DNA from: Podocnemis expansa
Taxonomy: Eukaryota; Chordata; Testudines; Podocnemididae
DNA: 64,000 nt
Assembly: GCA_007922195.1 (NCBI GenBank)
Contig: ML681981.1
Coordinates: 9,600,857-9,664,856 of the forward strand
Direction: 5' to 3'
The notes below the pieces were generated by a model. It worked only from the letters and a program-made list of their open reading frames with translations, was not told where the DNA came from and did not search any database. Shown one piece after another: positions 1 to 11,295 of this stretch (position 1 is the stretch's first letter; every line of letters begins with the position of its first letter). A program made the position numbers and the translations under genes.

Positions 1-1068
1 GGGATTTCTAATAATTTATAAAGATAGCTTTCAATGTGCATCATTAACAATTTCTGTATTTACATCTTCTGCAAAGGCCCATAGATCTCACAGCGTTTTA
101 ATTATGCTAAATATTTGTGTGTGGAGGCAGGGGTTGAAGTCCTTCAATACATAAAATCGCCATTGCTTGACTTCAGTGATATTTGTGTGAAATGTCTGGA
201 AGATGTGGGCAAAAGTTCGATGTTCACAGCCTATTTTCTGTATTTGGTGTTCTTGAGGTAAAGCACAACATATGTCATTTTAATAGTGAACTCTCATGTC
301 AGGTATGATGTATTGATTGGGGAGGCTTGGCAGCTTCAGTCTTCCTAAGACACTTACTGCACACTGATACAGGATGATTTGCTAGCTGTTGGTCAGACTT
401 AATCCTACAATGAGTAGATTAAAATTTCCCACTCTTTGTACTGGAAGATGAGAAATTTAACCATGGTAGAAGGTTCTTATATTCTTTAGGCATCAGTGGT
501 TTAGTTTCCTTACACAAGAACTGTATGCTCTTGAAGAATGATTATGCTTCTATACATATTTAAAATACAGAAGCTGACTTGCCCAGAATAAATGAAAGCA
601 AAAGCTCGTTTTCTATTACTCCTCAAATATATTATTAGTTGTCTCCTTTAATATGACTTCCTCGAAAGCATTTATTTTATTTTTAGCAGAAGTTTTGAGT
701 CTGGGCTGCAACTCTGAAATATACAACAGCAATGAAAAAACAGCATGTTTTCAGGTGTAAAGCTAAAAAAATTTAGCAGCCTTCCTAAATGTGTCATATG
801 TATGTGGGATAGGGTGTGTACCCCACACCAGCCCTGACAGAGTTGAATTAGGCCAGGCAGGCCCGATCAGCTAACTGAGCAGCAAATGGAGAAATTTAGG
901 CTGTATGGAGGTTGCTTGTTAACTCAAAGGAGGCTCACCTGTGAGGAAACAGATAGGGCTTCTATAAAGCTGAAGCTGAGACTGGCAGTGGTGATAAGCC
1001 TACGGTCTCTTTCTGAGGTATGGAAGGAAGAGGGAGGAAAGGAATCCCTGAGAAGTGTTTATCTAGGA
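1..1068. other. AT-rich non-coding (intronic) sequence
   Basis: No reading frame, splice-flanked block or repeat that I recognise. On the exon evidence at 58984 this is probably intron of an ADGRA3-like gene. Confidence 0.5.
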
Positions 1069-1440
1069 CAGGGGTCTCCAAACTTTTTCACCTGAGGGCT
1101 GAATCTGCTTTTACTTAATTACTAGCGGGCCAGCCCCCTAAGCTGCCTGTCCGTTGGCTGCGTGGTTCCCTTTCTTGATCTGCCCATCAGCTCCCTGACC
1201 CCCCAGACCCTTCCCTGACCCACTTGCCTCTTGGCAGGCTGCAGTTGGGAGAGCCCTGATCGAGGAGGACTAAGAGAAAGAGGTCTGCTGTGAAGGATGG
1301 AGACTGAAAAGCATGGGGAAGAATTGTAGGATGTACTCCAGAGGAGAGAACAGTAAGGTTTGTGTAGCCACACATCTTAACTGCCATGCTGTAAGGCTCT
1401 GGACTGGAACCCGAAGTAGGGAACAGGCCTGGGGTTCACC
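1069..1440. mobile_element. hAT-like nonautonomous element, right end unclear
   Basis: It begins CAGGGGTCTCCAAAC, a terminus typical of hAT (Charlie-like) elements, preceded by atctagga as a possible target site. The interior is GC-richer than the flanks. I could not find a matching right terminus, so the element may be truncated and the end given is approximate. Confidence 0.4.
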
Positions 1441-2684
1441 GCCTTCCCTTGCAGAGTCAAATTGTTTGGGCAGTGAATAGGAAGATCGCTGGAATCATTG
1501 CAGTAGTTACAGAGCCAGGGCACCAGCTATGAGGACTGCCTGATGATGCTTCTTGAGAAAGACTTTGAAAGACTTCTCTGGACAGGGAATTGTAGTGTGA
1601 CCTGGTTGGAGGGTTCAGTCACCTGCTTCATACAGCAACTCCGTGAGCAAGAGGAGCGCTGTAAACGTAGAGGGGGAGAAAAGAGGCCCTGAACTACACA
1701 GAGCTAATTCCCAGTATCTCCAGAAGGAGGCACCACCCAGCAGCCAGTGAGTACCCTGGACAATGTGATATAAATGACTTTTGGAACAATAATCTATATT
1801 GTGCTTCAAAGAGATCAAGACATTTAGAAGTAACATGACCAAATTACTGTGCCAATAAAACTCATTGAAGTTCGATCAGAAAAGAGAGTGGCTAATAGTT
1901 CTGTTAGTTAAATGGCATGGATAATGTCTTTGGGCTGCACTTTTTTTTTAAATCCTGAGAGGAAATGAGAAGACAAATCCTGTAAAGGGAGTAGCTACAG
2001 GCATCTTTCGGTTTTGGAGCAGCATAGTATGTCATTGAACCTTGTCAGAAGTTTTTAGGAATGTTGAATGACTTTTAAACAGATCACATATCCAGGTGGA
2101 CATTGGGAACAGTTGTAGTGAGCTGTTGCTATGTTTCAACCAAAAATACATTGAGTGCTGTTTTTCATGGTGCAGTTGTATTTCTTTGCAATCCTTTTTC
2201 ATCATCATTTCTGCACACCATATTATTACCATTAACTTCCATTAGGGTAGCTCTAAGAGGCCTCATTTATTATTTTCTAGCAGCCCAAATATAATAAAAG
2301 TACTTGGCCAACAAATGTACAAGCTGTATTTATGAGGCCATAAAGCTGGGAAGCTAAGACAAGTTAGTGGAGGAGGATTTTCCTGATTAGCTTAATAAGT
2401 AGATGTGACAGCAGACCAGCTGTCTAGCCATTACTGAGTGATTTGTAGGGATCATGGCAGAGAAGAATTTGAGGGAAAGATTTAAAGGATGTCAGTATAT
2501 CTGTTTTATGGATGTTTACAGGTTATTCTTTACAAGTTCCAGGAGGTAGCATGGCTTGACGAGTGAAGGTGTTGGAACTAAAGACCGACAAAGCCTCATA
2601 TCGCTGACAAAGTAGAAATGGGAGTCAAGGACTCGATATATGAGCTATTAAAGAGAAGAGACTGTCATGATTGTTGCTCTAGAT

Positions 2685-2939
2685 CAGCATTTCCTTCACT
2701 TGGGTCTGCAGAACCCTGGTGTTCCATGCAGTGTGAGTAAGTGGTCCATGAAAAAAATTTAATGCTAGTAATATTTGTCCTTCTAATTCTTTTAAATCAA
2801 CTTTTGAGCAATACATGTGGCAATTTTTCAGTAAGAAAAAAACCTGCTCACACCCCTCTCTGGATCAGCATGTATGTGTTCCATTAATATATTCCAAGCC
2901 CAAAAGTGTTCTGTGGCTAAATTAGTTTGGGAAGTGCTA
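2685..2939. mobile_element. hAT nonautonomous element (255 bp)
   Basis: The left end CAGCATTTCC and the inverted right end TAGCACTTCC match with one internal change plus the first base. The element is flanked by near-identical 8-bp target duplications, ctctagat (2677-2684) and ttctagat (2940-2947), 7 of 8 bases. No coding capacity. An 8-bp duplication is the hAT signature. Confidence 0.75.
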
Positions 2940-2963
2940 TTCTAGATTTATCACAGCCCTTAA

Positions 2964-3130
2964 CAGGAGTCTCAAACTCAAATTTCTGTAACGGCTGCAT
3001 GAGGACTAGTATGGTTGCCCAAGGGCTGCACTACTGAAACCTTTTCATACAATAGTATTGTAAATATTGATAATGATAGTGTTGCAGGCCACAGGAAAAA
3101 ACTTCCAGGGCCGCATGCAGCCTCAGAAAA
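2964..3130. mobile_element. hAT-like element fragment (CAGGAGTCTCAAACTC end)
   Basis: It starts CAGGAGTCTCAAACTC, a terminus common in hAT MITEs, and contains GC-rich words such as gggccgcatg. No right terminal repeat or target duplication was found, so it is treated as a 3'-truncated or decayed copy. Confidence 0.35.
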
Positions 3131-6100
3131 TGGAGGGTGATAAAGGTAAAATTTGTGTGGCCAATGGCTCCTCCCTTCACCACAGTGTTAAATGTGAAGA
3201 TGGAAATTACATAATAAGCACAGGAAGTCCAGATGATGATCTTGGCACATAATTTACTTTGCTGCACACAATTTACTTTGTTGCTCCGAACAATCTGTTG
3301 GAGTTGAAGTGAACCTCATCTCAGGAGAGATTTTTGCTTTTAAGAGCTCGGTTAAGAGCATGCCCTGTGGACAAGCTTGAAATTTAACTAAATTAACTAA
3401 AGGTGTGAATTTGAAGTGGATTGATTTAATGGGACACGTTAAATCTCTATGTGGATGCTGCCTTTCAGAATTAAAGTGGCCTTAATTCAGTTCAGTTCAT
3501 ATTACGTGAATTATGGCTTATTGATCCTGTTATGTACATATATTCTGAATGGTTTATCAAGAAGTCTTCATATAGTTTTAGTATTATGGATAAGAACAGT
3601 GTCTGACATCTTGAAAATAATTTGATACCATATTTACATTCACATTTGCTCCTTTTGTGTAAATACAGCTTTTTTGCTTTTTGATACATCAAGCCAATAT
3701 TTTGTTTCTTGAAATGTGCAGTGTGTTAACCTGAAAAAAAAAAAACACCTGTAGAGGCATGATTAAAATAGTTAGAGGTGTGCATCTGGATTGTGTCTAG
3801 TCCTGAAGTTATGATAGCTGAGAAATGTATCTCTTACATGGCTCTAAATACACATGTAGTGGCTATACTTCTGTTTATAGCAATATAGAGTCCCTCTGGC
3901 TCTCCACTGCAGAGAGAGACTCTGGCAGCCTGCCATCACTGAAACCTTTTTCCACTACTTCCCTTGTGCTGGAGCCTTTCAGTGCCATGTGTAGCTACAC
4001 ATCAGGGTGTGGATGCAGTCTGCTTTTTGTTGTGGTGTGTAGCTACATGTAACCTACGCACTGGCTACAATTGTAGACAAGGCCACAGAAACATTAAAGA
4101 TGATGTACAAGTACTAATAAAGCTTCTAATAGGCAAATATGTATCCACCACAGATCTGCAGTCATCGTCAAGAAAGGTTTTATATTAGTTCAGAATATCC
4201 TATGTATACATGAGACCTCTGGCTAGTGCACTTCTTTCCCCAACATCTCTATGAAATAGTTGGCAGTTTAGCACACTTAATTCTCAAAAGTTATGCAGCA
4301 GTCCCTAACATAATCATGATTAGTATATCACAACCAAAGATAAATTTCACAAAAGATAGATGGCCATACACAACACACTTCATTTGAAATGTATGTGGCC
4401 AGCATTTTTTGGTAGTGGGATTGCATCTATGTAATTCACTCCCACTGGGAAGGTGTTTAAACTCTAATTAGATGAGGATAGGTTTAGCGTAAGTATGGCC
4501 TGAAATGATTAAAAACATAGGGCTGTAGAGACTTCCCGACCTGGTAGTGAATTTGGAAAACAATTTGAGTGTCTTTGTATAAGTGATAACTCAGTTTAGG
4601 AGTAGAAAATATCCACAAGGACATATTGAGAGAAATACTTGTGAACCAAATCCACAAGAGTGCGTGCATATGTCTTTACATCATGTTCCATAATACCTTA
4701 TTTTGGCACTGACTATTGACCTGACCCAAATCAACAGTGAATAGGCCTCCTGCACTTCAAACATGGTACTTCAGATGTTTTGCATTGCACCACATGGACT
4801 GCTCAGTGCAGATGGATTTCTTGAAATGCAAATAAATATGTGGAAATTTTTCAGTTTTTTTCAATAATGTTTTAAAATTGATTCTTATTACTTCCAGTAG
4901 ATCATGTCATCACTTTAGCTGGCTGTTGTCTTACTATTTGAAATCATGAGTGAGCTACTAACGTATAATTTTTGACAAGTGAAGATAAAAAAATGGTTCA
5001 ACTCACTGGATACTTACTCAAAGTAAAACAGTAGAGACCTTAATAAAACAGAAGCCTGTTCAATAATAGATAATCATTCTGTGTACTCAGAAATTCTGGT
5101 TTATTGCATATACAAATACTTTAACTTAATACATTCTGAGTTGGCATTTCTGAATGCAGTAGTAGATTAGACAGTATTTTGGACAGTATGCCTGCCATAG
5201 TGAAATTTAAGATAGTGTCACATCACTGAACTGTCAGAAAGAAGTGGCCATCAGGGCTTGCTTGTACCAAACTGCTTCTTGGAATCTCTGTGGGAGCTCT
5301 GTGGGAGCTCTCTCGCACCCATAAATACGATAAATAGAAGCTGATTGCAATGAGCATGGACACAGTGTTATCCATTCCCTTCTCAAAGACGTGTGTAAGA
5401 TCATTGATAATTTATTTTTGCTTTTGCCAGTATTGTCAGTACTGCAGTATAAAATTGCTATATCAAGATGTCTGAGAATGGAGCTTTTCTATTTGCAGAC
5501 TGCTTTGGGTCTCTCAAATTCCCAGTAGCAGTTGCCTCAGATCTTGAGCAAGATGCTTGATAAATATAAAGGCCTTGAGAAGAAAAAGCACAACCTGGAG
5601 TAGTCAGATAGCAAGATGGCTCCTTAATTGAAGCTGTAACTTGAAACCATCTGAAAACCTCAGTGCTTTGACTCTTAAAGGAATTCCAAGACAGAAAAAT
5701 TTACAGTAGCATGACTTGCCACAATGAATGAATTTTAATTTCATGTTATCAAATACAAGATTTACACAATATTTAAAACACTAAAATTAGCTTCAATTCT
5801 CATATATTAAAAAAAAATATTAAACAGCATGATAGCTCATAACAGTCACTTCTCCATAGAGAAATTAACTCTATTCATACTCTGAACGCTCCAAGCTAAA
5901 CTTTGATTTGGGATTTGAGGTATGAATACATTGGGCAAACAAGGGCATATTTCTTTGGCCTATTCAGAAAAATTGCTATATAATTCAAAGCAAAGAAAGT
6001 AATAAAGATAGGAAACATTCAGGATAAATGATAAGCAACTGATTTGCAATGAAATTTGCTGGATGATGTGGAGATGTGGCTTATGATCCACCCTTCTCTG

Positions 6101-6170
6101 TATGTATATCTTTGCAGTTAATATGCCACATTTTTCCATTTCATGCAGGCTGCTGACAAAGTATGGTTTT
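3131..6170. other. Non-coding intronic stretch
   Basis: Mostly AT-rich. A short piece near 3860-4090 has two copies of the palindrome gtgtagctaca and may be an old foldback element. A small tandem duplication (tctgtgggagc, twice) lies near 5288-5312. Nothing else recognised. Confidence 0.45.
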
Positions 6171-6240
6171 ACACCCACAGAAGCTCATGCAATAAATAAA
6201 TTTGTTAATCTTTAAAAGTGCCACAGAACTCCTTTATTTT
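6171..6240 (+). mobile_element. Penelope-like element 3' tail (family A)
   Basis: It contains the family words cccacagaagctcatgc, ttgttaatctttaaaagtg and ccacagaactcct, in the same sense as the end of the Penelope-like element whose coding part lies on the minus strand at 38949-39910. Heavily 5'-truncated. Confidence 0.65.
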
Positions 6241-6460
6241 GCTTTTTCTGTAAATAAGGCTTCTGTTCTCTTTAGCTTTTGCATCAGAATTTCAATGAGG
6301 TGGCGAGGCTCAGTCTCCATGGAATCCAAGGATGGAAAACCAGTTTCCTTCAGCACAGTGATTATTTGTAGCAAAACTATTGATCTAGGCTTGGACTCAT
6401 TTATTTCAAAGACAGGCCCAATTAATGGCTCTTGGGCTAGTTCTTCAGAGTGGTGTCAGG

Positions 6461-6703
6461 CAGGGGCGTTGCTGGCGTCTGGCACACAGGCCATGTGCCC
6501 CGAGTCCAAGTGCCAGTGCCCTGAGTGCCTGGGGCACCCCTTTCCTCTTCCAGCCCCGTCCCTGACTAGGGATCTGGGGCCAGGCTGGCAGTGGCAGGAG
6601 CCTGATGCTGGATCAGGCCCGGGGTGCCATATCATAGCCAGGGAGTGGGATGTGTGGCCTGGGTCTGTGCCCTGTGTCTTTCCCTGGGGCAGCAATGTTT
6701 CTG
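6461..6703. mobile_element. hAT nonautonomous element, CAGGGGCGTTGCTGG family
   Basis: The left end is CAGGGGCGTTGCTGGC. The right end inverted is CAGAAACATTGCTGCC, which differs mainly by transitions. Flanks gtgtcagg (6453-6460) and ctgtcagg (6704-6711) agree at 7 of 8 bases. The interior is GC-rich and yields only chance reading frames. The same family occurs at 22167-22525 and 46380-47956. Confidence 0.75.
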
Positions 6704-6731
6704 CTGTCAGGTATTACAGTAGTTAGCCCTT

Positions 6732-6809
6732 GGTCTGTCCTGAGCAGAGGACTGGACTAAGTGATCACCTGAGGTCCCTTTCATCCTAAAACTGCTATGA
6801 TTTTATGTC
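6732..6809 (+). mobile_element. CR1 LINE 3' end fragment
   Basis: The words ggactggactaa, gtgatcacctgaggtccctt and the terminal ctatgattttatg match the conserved CR1 3' end, which usually ends in repeats of an ATTCTATGAT type. Strongly 5'-truncated, as is normal for CR1. Confidence 0.65.
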
Positions 6810-8548
6810 CTTGACCACTTTAGGCAGTTAGATACATATTCAAAATATAGTCTCATTCTTCAAAGCAATGGTTTTAGTGTTAACTGAGAGTAATAATTTG
6901 ATCCTGTTCATATATCACATGGGGATTGGATGGTTCCCAAGTGACTACTCAATATTATTGTTTATAGATAACACTCTTAAGTGTGTTTGGCACTTCACAA
7001 GGACGTGGTGGAGAGGGCAGGAGAAGATTCATCAAAGGTAATCATGAAATGGCTGTCCACACAGTAGGAGCATAGTCAGGAAAAGAGAGAATAATGGAAG
7101 TCTAAAAAAACTCTTAATAAGAAGTTGGCGGTCCACAGTGTCAAAAGCAGAGGAGATTATGATAAAGACCCATGAAGCTCAAAAACCCAAACGTTTTTAG
7201 GGAATTTTATGATGTTTCAGTGCAATGGAAAGGATGGAAGTCAAACTGGAGGAGGTAGCCTGGAGAAAAGGAAATAAATGGACAAATAGTCGGTTCAGTG
7301 AGTTTGGATTATCAACAGAAATGGATTCCTTTTAGATGGGACACAATGTTTGTGTTCAAGTGAAACTGGGAATGTAAAGGGAAAGCATTGGAGTTGACTC
7401 AGATTTGTGAGATGGAGAACTAAAGTGGCTTAAAATGAGATTGACTGGAAATAATCTCCCTGAAGCAAGAATAATATATATTTTTAGACAAGGTACTGTA
7501 TTACAAGTTAGTTTACTGATGACATATTGCACTGTGTTTCACATATTTTAAATATAGAGAAAAGCACAAATGGGATGTATCCATGGAGATCAGAGTGATA
7601 ACATAAATTAATCTCTCAGCATATAAAACAATATACAGGTTTTTACTACACTAAAACATAAATATTTGTTTAATCAATAAGGATAGTTTTCTCTTTCCTG
7701 TGCATAGTATCTGACACCAAATTGCTGTACCTAGTTGTGGTCCTGAATCCTCTTCCTTTTTCTCTGTACAATCAGTCCTTTTCCAGGTTTTATTCTATTG
7801 CTACAAAGTTGCCATGTCTAGCCTTTATTCATGGAACTGCCTTTTTTCCTACTCATATAAGCCCACGGTCTCACCTCAGGCTCTCAAATGCTCTAAAATT
7901 TGCATATTGTGGTTTTTTCTAAAGCTCCATTTGCAGGTTAAGCTGCCATTTTTTCCTCTCATGCATGAAGAAGAGTGCAAAACCAGAGAATGTTTTGGAG
8001 CTTTGGTTTTGCAAATTCCATCTCTTGGTGGTTCCATTCTGTTCCCTGTTTTTTGCATGTTCTAAACATAATTGTTTGGAGAGCCAATGGTTTCAGATAA
8101 TGGCTTTCAGTGAGGTTCATTTTTAATGGAAAATGGATCAGATGGCTTCTGTGGAAGAAGGATTTGAGAAAGGGCAAAAATCTGAGATTGTTTGTTGAGC
8201 AAAGGCATAACAATTGTTTCTTTCAGGAAAGCTGGCATTTTGCCATACTTCAAGAAGGCATTGAAAAAATCTACTTTGGTGATAGCACCTGAACTTCCTA
8301 ACTGTCATTCATCACACTAGAGGGTATATAACTTTTCTAATTCAGTATGGAGGACACTCTTCTGAAAAAATCATGAAGATCTAAATCCTGTAACCTGAAT
8401 TTGGGTGAAACCTTTTATTATGTGATTTGAGCCTAAGAACAGACCAGTTCCTGTCCAAAAGCTTGTAAGAGCAGAGCAGTGAACTTTATTAGTTGTATCA
8501 GTACAGACACAAACATTCTGGAGTACATGCAGTTTTAAAGATCTAGTG
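6810..8548. other. Non-coding intronic stretch
   Basis: AT-rich sequence without a recognised gene or repeat. Several open frames of 60-84 codons overlap on both strands here and look like chance. Confidence 0.45.
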
Positions 8549-9010
8549 CAGTGGTTTTCAACCAGTGCGCTGTGAGAACTGTCCAAATGTGCCATGACAT
8601 TTTGTACAGAGGTAATGAAAAGCAATATAAAACAAACATTGTTTGATTTTAAACAATATTTTTTTCAGCCAAAATTAAAACTCATAGGACTTGGGAAAAT
8701 TAATCATCAGGTTAAAAGTGAGGCATCGGTCGTCTGATTCTAAAACATGAACATTCTAAACACGTGGCCAAAGGACAAAATTGAGATGATCTATACTTTT
8801 TTTCTGGTGATTTGAAACATTAATTCATTTGATTATTCTTTAGCTTGTTGTATGCACTGTGTTGCAAAACTCTCTAGTAAGACAGTAGCCATAGTAAATG
8901 TAAGTAAATATGATGTTTAAGTTGAATCAATTCAGCTGAAAAAAAAGTGGGTGTGCCATGGAATTGTCTCAGTGAAGTGTGCTATGTTACTGAAAAGATT
9001 GGCACCACTG
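8549..9010. mobile_element. hAT nonautonomous element (462 bp)
   Basis: The left end CAGTGGTTTTCAACCAGTG and the inverted right end CAGTGGTGCCAATC share the outer bases. Target duplications atctagtg (8541-8548) and atctaatg (9011-9018) agree at 7 of 8 bases. The AT-rich interior has no transposase remnant. Confidence 0.8.
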
Positions 9011-9274
9011 ATCTAATGTAACAAAACTACACTGTTGTGAGATAATAGTACATATTTCAAATATTGTTAGTTTCCTTTTCCCATGGTGCTATTCTAAGTG
9101 TATATAGGGTGTGGGGAGAACTCGTGTCTTTTATTACTATCCCTAATTTATTGCTTAATTTACCTTGAAATGCAGAATCCAAAATGTGATATAGAAATGC
9201 CAAAAATGTAAAGACTGCTTGCATGTGGATTTAGAGCCAACATGACATCTTTTGGCTACAAAAAACCAAGAAAC

Positions 9275-9411
9275 CTTGTGTCACTTTTAAAGACTAACAC
9301 TTATTTTTTGCATGAGCTTTCATTTGTTAGTCTTAAATTTATTAGTCTTTAGAAGTGCCGCAGGACTCTGTGGTTGCTTTGTTGAACTAGACTAACACAG
9401 CTCCCCACTTG
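9275..9411. mobile_element. Penelope-like family A tail, foldback copy
   Basis: The left half is antisense (tgtcactt, aagactaac, gcatgagcttt) and the right half is sense (attagtcttt, gtgccgcaggactc, gaactagactaacacagct). The two tails face outward, so the copy can fold back on itself. Confidence 0.65.
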
Positions 9412-10378
9412 GATCTTAACGCTGTGTGCTGGAAGGTTAAGATGATAGAGGAAGATTCTTCAAAAATTTAGAGCCATCTTCTTAAGTTTTACTGAGTTTT
9501 CTTTTATGCTAGTTTTGAGATAGCAAAGCACTTCTCAAATCAAGCAGTTCTTCAATTAAAGAATATTTTTCCTCAGTTAAACAAGAAAACAGCTGTTAGA
9601 TACATTTTCCAGTTATATGGGATGCAAACCTATTTTAAGGTATGGAATGTGATCAAAAACACTTAGCTGGTGAATTTGTTTAAAAGAGGATTTATAAATA
9701 AAACTTGTTATAGGGGAAAACTTTTCTCCTTTTAGCCCAAACAAGGAAACAAACTTTTGAAAACGAATGCACAGACTTTTGAAAATGAATGTGGGACAAT
9801 TATTAAAGGCCACTGTGGCAAAGTTGGTGCCCCAGCACGTCCTGCAACAGATTTCCCCTCAGTTTCCTCCACTGTCTTTTGGCCACCAACCTCTAGAAGA
9901 ATGTATTACCACTTCACTCAGACTGTCTTTTGCAAAGCCCTCCCTCTTTTGGCTGCCACAGGGTCTGTACCAAAGTTCAACAGAAATGTAAACAAAAAAG
10001 CTTTCAGCATGGCTAGGCTCAACTGGCCTTCTCTGCCTCTGTGTGACTTGTCCACTATCATTTGTCCCCTCTGTCTTCAGAAACCGAACTGTCCAGGGGC
10101 TGCATGCTTCTCTTATTCAGCAGCTCAAGTTGGCTACAGGTCCTCAGGGTTCGTGTCTCTAGTCACACGCCCACTTATTCCTCAAGTAACCTGCCTGGTC
10201 TGCTTCCTCCTTTACATCAGTCTTTCAAACAGAGGAAGCTCTCCAATTCCTGTTGTGTGAGTTTTCCTCTTGTAAACCAGCATTTTATGAGGAAAAATCC
10301 CAGCTATCCTTCACTGGGTTTTATGTGTGTTAGGCCTGACCCACCCTCCAGGTGCACCAGGATGGGCAGTTGGCCTCT
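9412..10378. other. Unclassified, GC-richer segment within intron
   Basis: From about 9733 to 10330 base composition rises and a 167-codon frame is open on the + strand from 9757. The translation has no domain that I recognise and no exon-like splice signals that I trust. It may be an unrecognised old repeat such as LTR material. Confidence 0.3.
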
Positions 10379-10616
10379 CAGGGTACATCTACACAGGGAT
10401 GAATCACTGGCAGGTGGACTGATTGAAAAATTGCTGTGTAGATGTTTGTGCTCGGGCTGGAGCCTATGTTCTGGATCAGAGGGTCCCAGAGCTAAGTCTC
10501 CAGCCTGAGCCCTAATGTCTACACCAAAATATTTAGTTCCATAAGCCTGAGCCAGCTAGCTTGGGTCAGCTGCAGCACTGCTAGAGGTCTTTTATCCCTG
10601 TGTAGACCTACCCTCA
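10379..10616. mobile_element. MITE with CTACACAGGGAT terminal repeats
   Basis: The left end CAGGGTACATCTACACAGGG and the inverted right end AGGGTAGGTCTACACAGGG match over about 20 bases with two changes. Possible hAT-type target duplication tggcctct / aggcatat (5 of 8). Noncoding. The GTCTACAC terminus recurs in several elements of this window. Confidence 0.65.
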
Positions 10617-10899
10617 GGCATATTAATCCCTTCATATTTGTGTGTGCATGTGTGTGGAGTAAGTAACCTTATCATAGATGCTTTTAACAACTTCTTTAAG
10701 AAGAAAAAATGGAAAGACTTGGGGCTTGTGTTAGTGTTACTTCTGTTATGTCCCCTTTTATTTGTGTGCTTATTACATTCAGCATTAGGAAAAGGAGTGC
10801 TCAGTAAAACGATATGGTTAATCATGAATAATGTGAAGTGAAAGAAAAAGATGGCATGGACATTACTTATAAAGACAGTAAGAGACTCCAGTGGCAAGA

Positions 10900-11295
10900 G
10901 TAAAGCTGAATTAAAAATGGGAAGGCCAGAGGTAAACCAATGGCTAAATAGAGAGGTTTGAGCCATACAGAAATCCTTCAAAATCTGGAAATCAGACTCT
11001 AGTGAAACCAGTAAACAGGAGCATAAATTGTAGCATTCAGTTAGTAAGAGGGGAAACTTGAAGGGCCAAAAAGAATTTGAAGAGCAAATGGCTAAAGATG
11101 TTTAAAAACAAATGAGAGATTATGAAGGTGTACCAGAAACAGGAACCATATTATCTCACATCTGCTATTGTGGGGTTCTTTTGCCTTCATCTGAAGTTCT
11201 GGGGATGGCCACCATCAGAGACAGGATACTGAACTAGATGGGTCTGGGTTCTGATCTAGTCTCATAATTCCTATATTCCTGGATACAAAATAGTG
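10900..11295 (+). mobile_element. CR1-like LINE fragment with 3' end
   Basis: The + strand gives CR1-like protein fragments between endonuclease and RT (for example PEVNQWLNREV, then EFEEQMAKDV). It is followed after a deletion by the 3' end words agagacaggatactgaactagatggg. Stops and shifts throughout; a dead copy. Confidence 0.5.

Noticed and set aside
6202..6726. A 174-codon open frame on the plus strand
   Set aside because: It runs from a Penelope-like tail through unrelated sequence into a hAT element with target duplications, so it cannot be a single gene.
9757..10260. A 167-codon frame as a host gene
   Set aside because: No domain, no upstream exon or promoter evidence and no trusted splice sites. 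Kept only as a low-interest finding.
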